A DNA stretch of 22,117 nucleotides from Chara braunii (Eukaryota; Streptophyta; Charophyceae; Charales; Characeae), in NCBI GenBank assembly GCA_003427395.1, contig BFEA01000054.1, positions 3,234,795-3,256,911 of the forward strand, written 5' to 3'. Position 1 is the first letter of the stretch. Each line of letters starts with the position of its first letter. The notes beneath the pieces were generated by a model that saw only the letters and a list, made by a program, of their open reading frames with translations, was not told the origin of the DNA and searched no databases. Below are positions 18,367 to 22,117 of this stretch, piece after piece. Made by a program: the position numbers and the translations under genes.

Positions 18367-19379
18367 AATAAAACCCTCACATCACTCATACCACAAGCAT
18401 TTTTTTGAGTTCATGGTGAACTACATCGCCAACTAAACACCAATACCTCAACCATCTATCGTGCACACACTTTCCAGTTACCTCAATCCTGCAAAAAAGT
18501 TCATTATCTACGAAAGTAGGATCAGTGACACCAAACAAAATTGCCCTGCCAACTATTCAAAATTTTAGTGTAAACAAATTGCGCATTTGAAAAAGAGCCT
18601 CAGAGATACTGATGGCTAAAACCACCATTACTTCCAGAAAGTTTGACCCGTGTTTGCGCTAGCATGTGTTATAATATCGCGACGGTTAATCATGAATGAA
18701 TCCATTCACGCATGCCAGGTTTATTCATCCTAACGCACTATAACAACATATACGAACAAACTTATTTGAAGTACGGGTAGTTTAACTGATTATACTCTCT
18801 TGTTCAAAAGGTCAGATAACATTTGTGCTTTGTGCGTGTATAAGAGTATGAACCAGACCATAATTTAAACTAGGACCATACTTTACACGCTTGACATGAC
18901 ATTAATTGGATCTTGTTTGCGAGGAATACATACTTATCGCAAATACCTGTTATACATGCAATATTTGACGATGGTCAATGTTAACCACCTCGGCCTTCGA
19001 GCCTTTTATTGCCTAGGAGAAAAAAAAATGATGTACCAAGCTTTGTCGAAAGCTTAGTGCGATAACACTACACACCAAATTAATCAAGAATAATTGGTAT
19101 TTCAAGTTTTTCGTGAAAGGTACTGTTGGTTGTGGTGGTTGAACCGTTGAAGTAATCACTCTTTTAGTATCTCACTATATTTTGTGCTCTAATTGTTGCT
19201 TGTAACTTTACTGTGGGAAGTGACCTTCTGGAGTCTTACAAGAATATGGGTTATTTGTTTGAATACTATAGTCTTGGACTTTTGAAACGATCTGAGACGT
19301 AATAAATTCAACTTTTACTCGTGTTGAGATTCACAAACGCATTCTTAATGAAGTTTGACTTACTCGCATTCGTTGATTT
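18367..19379. other. No gene recognised
   Basis: AT-rich DNA between MITE III and the LINE relic. It might hold the unrecognisable 5' part of the LINE, including an endonuclease domain, but I see no endonuclease motifs. Short inverted repeats include AAGCTTTGTCG/AAAGCTT near 19040 and ACCAA...TTGGT near 19074. Confidence 0.35.
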
Positions 19380-21480
19380 TGACAGCATATTACGAGCATC
19401 GGTGCGTATTAGATAATCTCATCATCTCCCATGAAATTTTGCCAAGCCCGACAAGATGTGGATGAAGAGAAAACCCCTGGTGTAGACTCTTTTTGTTGAA
19501 GGAATTATGGGTACAATTCTAGGAGCTCCTTAGTGAAGAATGTATTGACTACATTGAAGTGACACAAACAGAAGGTTCCTTCGATGTATGATACAAGGGG
19601 TCACCAAACTCCTTTACAAGAAGTGGAACAAGAAAGACGTTAGGAATTACACACCTATCACTCTCCATCTGGTCCTCTGCTAACTGGTAATCAATACCTT
19701 AATTAACAAGCTTTTATTGCCGATAAACCAACTAATTCATCTTTTACCAAACAGGACTATGCCCAACTGCAATATTAAAGATAATTGTTGGTCAACGAGA
19801 CCATCAAATATGCCCTGCAATATTAGGTTCACGTGGTGGTCTTCTTCATAAATTTTGAAAAAACGTATCATCACGCGGAATGCGACTTCTTGGGCATGTG
19901 CCTCATTAGGATGGACTTTGGTCCGACCTTTCCATTGGGTTCAACTGCCCCACAAATCCACACCTTGATAACATCACATTGAATGACCAATTATCGACAC
20001 CGATTTTCCTTCAAAGGTTTGTGCGCTAGGGAGACCCGATTGCACATCTACTGTTTGTTATTGTCATGGAATCCCTTGCATCCCTTATCAAAGCCTATCC
20101 ACAGATTCATAAGGTGTTCATCCCCGAACTGTCGGAGAACCTAATACGGTCCTCGTACAAGCAAATGTACGGACCTCCAAAGCCTGACTCATGTCATACA
20201 CTTGTTCTCACTGGTTGCTGATATGAAAGTCAACTGGTGATCTACACGGAATGGTGGTGGCTCCACCCATAAGGAAGACACCCCCGTTTGAGCTGAATAT
20301 ATCACGGATCAAAAAAGAAGAGGCTATAAGGACCCTGGGGTAAGACTAATAATTGATGGCCCCCCACAAGATCATGGGGACACACTAGATAACATGGCAC
20401 TGGATCAATTGGCTAGGTGGGAAGGCTTGCACACCTCATTGATTGTCGCAGTTAACTATGTTATTTTAGCAGCCATTTGGTATAAACTGATGGTTGATCT
20501 TTAAAACCACAACAACATGCCTTACTAAAGAATGCACTCACAAGATATCTATATCAGAACAATGCAAATGCTAAAGGTCGTGTGTACCGCGTGAGGTGAG
20601 AAGTACTGATACACTCAAGGAACAAGGAGGGACTAGGGGTCTTAGACCCGAGGAGGAAGAGCGAAGCTTTGATTTTTAAAGTCTTCGTGAGACTCTTGAC
20701 AGGTCACGACATACTATGGGTCCACTAGCCTGTATACAAATAAGTAACCTGACCTCAATGTCTGCCACGACCAATTGGGTGCACCATCTCCAATGGTTGA
20801 CAAACAACCACTGCCCATACCCTCCCCTCCACAACACAGGCAGACTATCAACCTATGCAAGCGATCAAGCTGGACATCTCCATAAACCCCTATGGCCATA
20901 CATGCTCAAGCTTTGAAGGACGAACGGTTTGTAACAAACGCCACCACCCAACAAATGACATGAAATATAGCGGCAACCCCTCTTTGGGAACCGCCACATC
21001 TTGGACGAGACTGGCAACCCATTCTTGGTTACAACCAACTCGCCATGGCTCACTTGGGTCAAAAATGGTATTTTCACAATTGTCAGTCTTTGGGACCTAG
21101 TAAAATGATCCAGTGCTATGTAGCTGCATCAAAACCTGAGGTATGCTAATAACATGGAAGAAACACTACACTAGATAAGGGAGCCAATACCCATTATCTG
21201 ATGACTTGCTCTAGAAAAAGGGACAACTATCCAGCAAGAGTATTGGGCCATCAAGTATGACGATCTCCCGCTACTACTTTTAAGTGCAAAAAAATAACAA
21301 TTGAATATACACACTTGAAGCCTATGTGCCTCAACAACCGGGTGCAAGGCTCTCGAGGCTGAAACGATACAAGGACCTGCATTGGATTGCAACATGGAAG
21401 GGGCTTATAAAAATTAGAGTAACATGTGGGTTGCCGATTCGTCGATTTACGACTCAACTCCAATCCACTCTCGTTACCCA
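19380..21480 (+). pseudogene. LINE (non-LTR retrotransposon) reverse transcriptase, decayed
   Basis: Successive pieces of a LINE ORF2 appear in order but in changing frames. They are KTPGVDSF (the KAPGPDG motif, about 19470), GVTKLLYKKWNKKDVRNYTP (19588 frame), KLLLPINQLIHLLPNR and CNIKDN (19700s), FINFEKTYHHAECDF (19845 frame), LQRFVR-stop-GDPIAHLLFVIVM (20009 frame), LVADM (20211), ALDQLARWEGLHTSLIVAVN (20394 frame), EGLGVLDPRRKSEALIFKVF (20621 frame) and QPLFGNRHILDETGNPFLVT (20974 frame), then RYKDLHWIATWKGLIKIRV near 21380. Both catalytic sites are lost: Asn at 19851 for the first Asp, and Met in place of the last Asp of xADD. There are at least four frame changes and many stops. No endonuclease domain, poly(A) tail or target duplication is recognised. 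Confidence 0.9.
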
Positions 21481-21949
21481 ACCTAAAACGTTTTAGACCT
21501 GATGATTTTTATTGTTTTATTTAGTTTTCACTCAGATTTTTACCGAATGACCATTTAACAAAGGTACTAAGAACTTATTTTGGAAATTTGGACAAATACT
21601 GGGGTTCGCATGCAACAGAAAAATTCCCACGAGAAATGAAAGTTGAAAAAAACATTCCATAAAAAACAAATTCTTAATATTTATAAATTATTACTCCAAT
21701 GTTCATCCAATTCTAAAATTACCAGTTTTATTTGATAAGCTCCCGTCTAAATATAAGTTTTCCCTTCCAACTACATCTATTTGTTCAAGATGGAATGAAA
21801 ATCTGAACGAGTTTATGAAATGTTTTAATAAAACTTTCATTCTACCACAACAAATATCTTCTAATTTAGATTGGATTATTCTGTTTATTACTGAAAATCC
21901 TTACTTAGAATGACATTCCAATTAAGATCTGCGTTGCCACTTGTATGCA
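21481..21949. other. AT-rich non-coding region
   Basis: No protein-like ORF and no clear repeat; A/T-rich sequence between the LINE relic and the terminal GC array. Confidence 0.4.
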
Positions 21950-22117
21950 CTCTCGTACGAGTACGGATTCGTACTCTTGTACTCGTACGCTACTCGTACG
22001 CTAGGGGCCCCGTACGAGTTTTTTTTTTTTTTTTTTTTTAATAATCCGGTAATGTTTTTATTTTTTTTCTCAAATTCTAATAAGAATCTGAAAATGATGC
22101 TCAACCAAATGTTGCTT
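21950..22117. mobile_element. GTACG-array element (MITE-like), truncated by window end
   Basis: A GC-rich array of CTCGTACGAG/CGTACG motifs at about 21950-22019 is followed by a T run and an AT-rich segment (CAAATTCTAATAAGAATCTGAAAATG), the same layout as MITEs I-III. The right end and target duplication lie beyond the window, and the left end is not precisely defined. Confidence 0.5.

Overview
This is eukaryotic nuclear DNA with long AT-rich non-coding stretches, intron-like gene structure, microsatellites, decayed transposons and short assembly gaps (NN at 3291-3292, N at 17696). A repeat-rich green-lineage (streptophyte) genome fits best. A charophyte alga such as Chara is my guess, from the style of the transposons and the Ulp1-like gene, but I cannot prove it. 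I see no intact, confidently functional protein-coding gene.

Layout. (1) 2-3258: a degraded plus-strand gene. It has an acidic, repeat-bearing N-terminal exon, a candidate intron carrying a 316-bp tandem duplication, a short middle exon and a Ulp1/SENP (C48) cysteine peptidase domain. Four in-frame stops interrupt it, one exactly at the expected catalytic cysteine. (2) 3855-4495: an array of a palindromic repeat built around GGATCC; a related motif is scattered through the gene upstream. (3) 4768-5912: a CT-rich leader and two proline-rich open stretches of unknown function. (4) 5930-7340: diverged low-complexity repeats, containing a clear assembly artefact: an exact Tn5/Nextera junction adaptor between two identical 178-bp copies. 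(5) 7340-9134: hairpins, a G-rich tract, a 61-bp tandem duplication and a minus-strand relic resembling a GIY-YIG endonuclease. (6) 9286-9836: a hAT-like MITE with target-site duplication, plus a second related end. (7) 11601-12526: four 273-bp tandem units, each headed by a tRNA-like cloverleaf with a perfect Pol III B box. (8) 13838-14400: a small repetitive ORF and a GC-rich palindromic array. (9) 14560-18358: AT-rich degenerate repeats with two more hAT-like elements (16227-16595 and 17588-18358), each with 8-bp target-site duplications. (10) 19380-21480: a dead LINE-type reverse transcriptase. (11) 21950-22117: the start of another GC-array element cut by the window edge.

The most interesting pattern is in the hAT-like elements. 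Their AT-rich bodies look related, but their GC-rich end arrays are built from one motif, GTNCGG, whose variable base differs between elements (T, C or A) and is mostly constant within an array. One element appears chimeric, with T on the left and mainly A on the right. This looks like subterminal transposase-binding repeats whose specificity has switched between subfamilies. The genes here do not form a pathway; the window is mainly a record of nested transposon insertion and decay.
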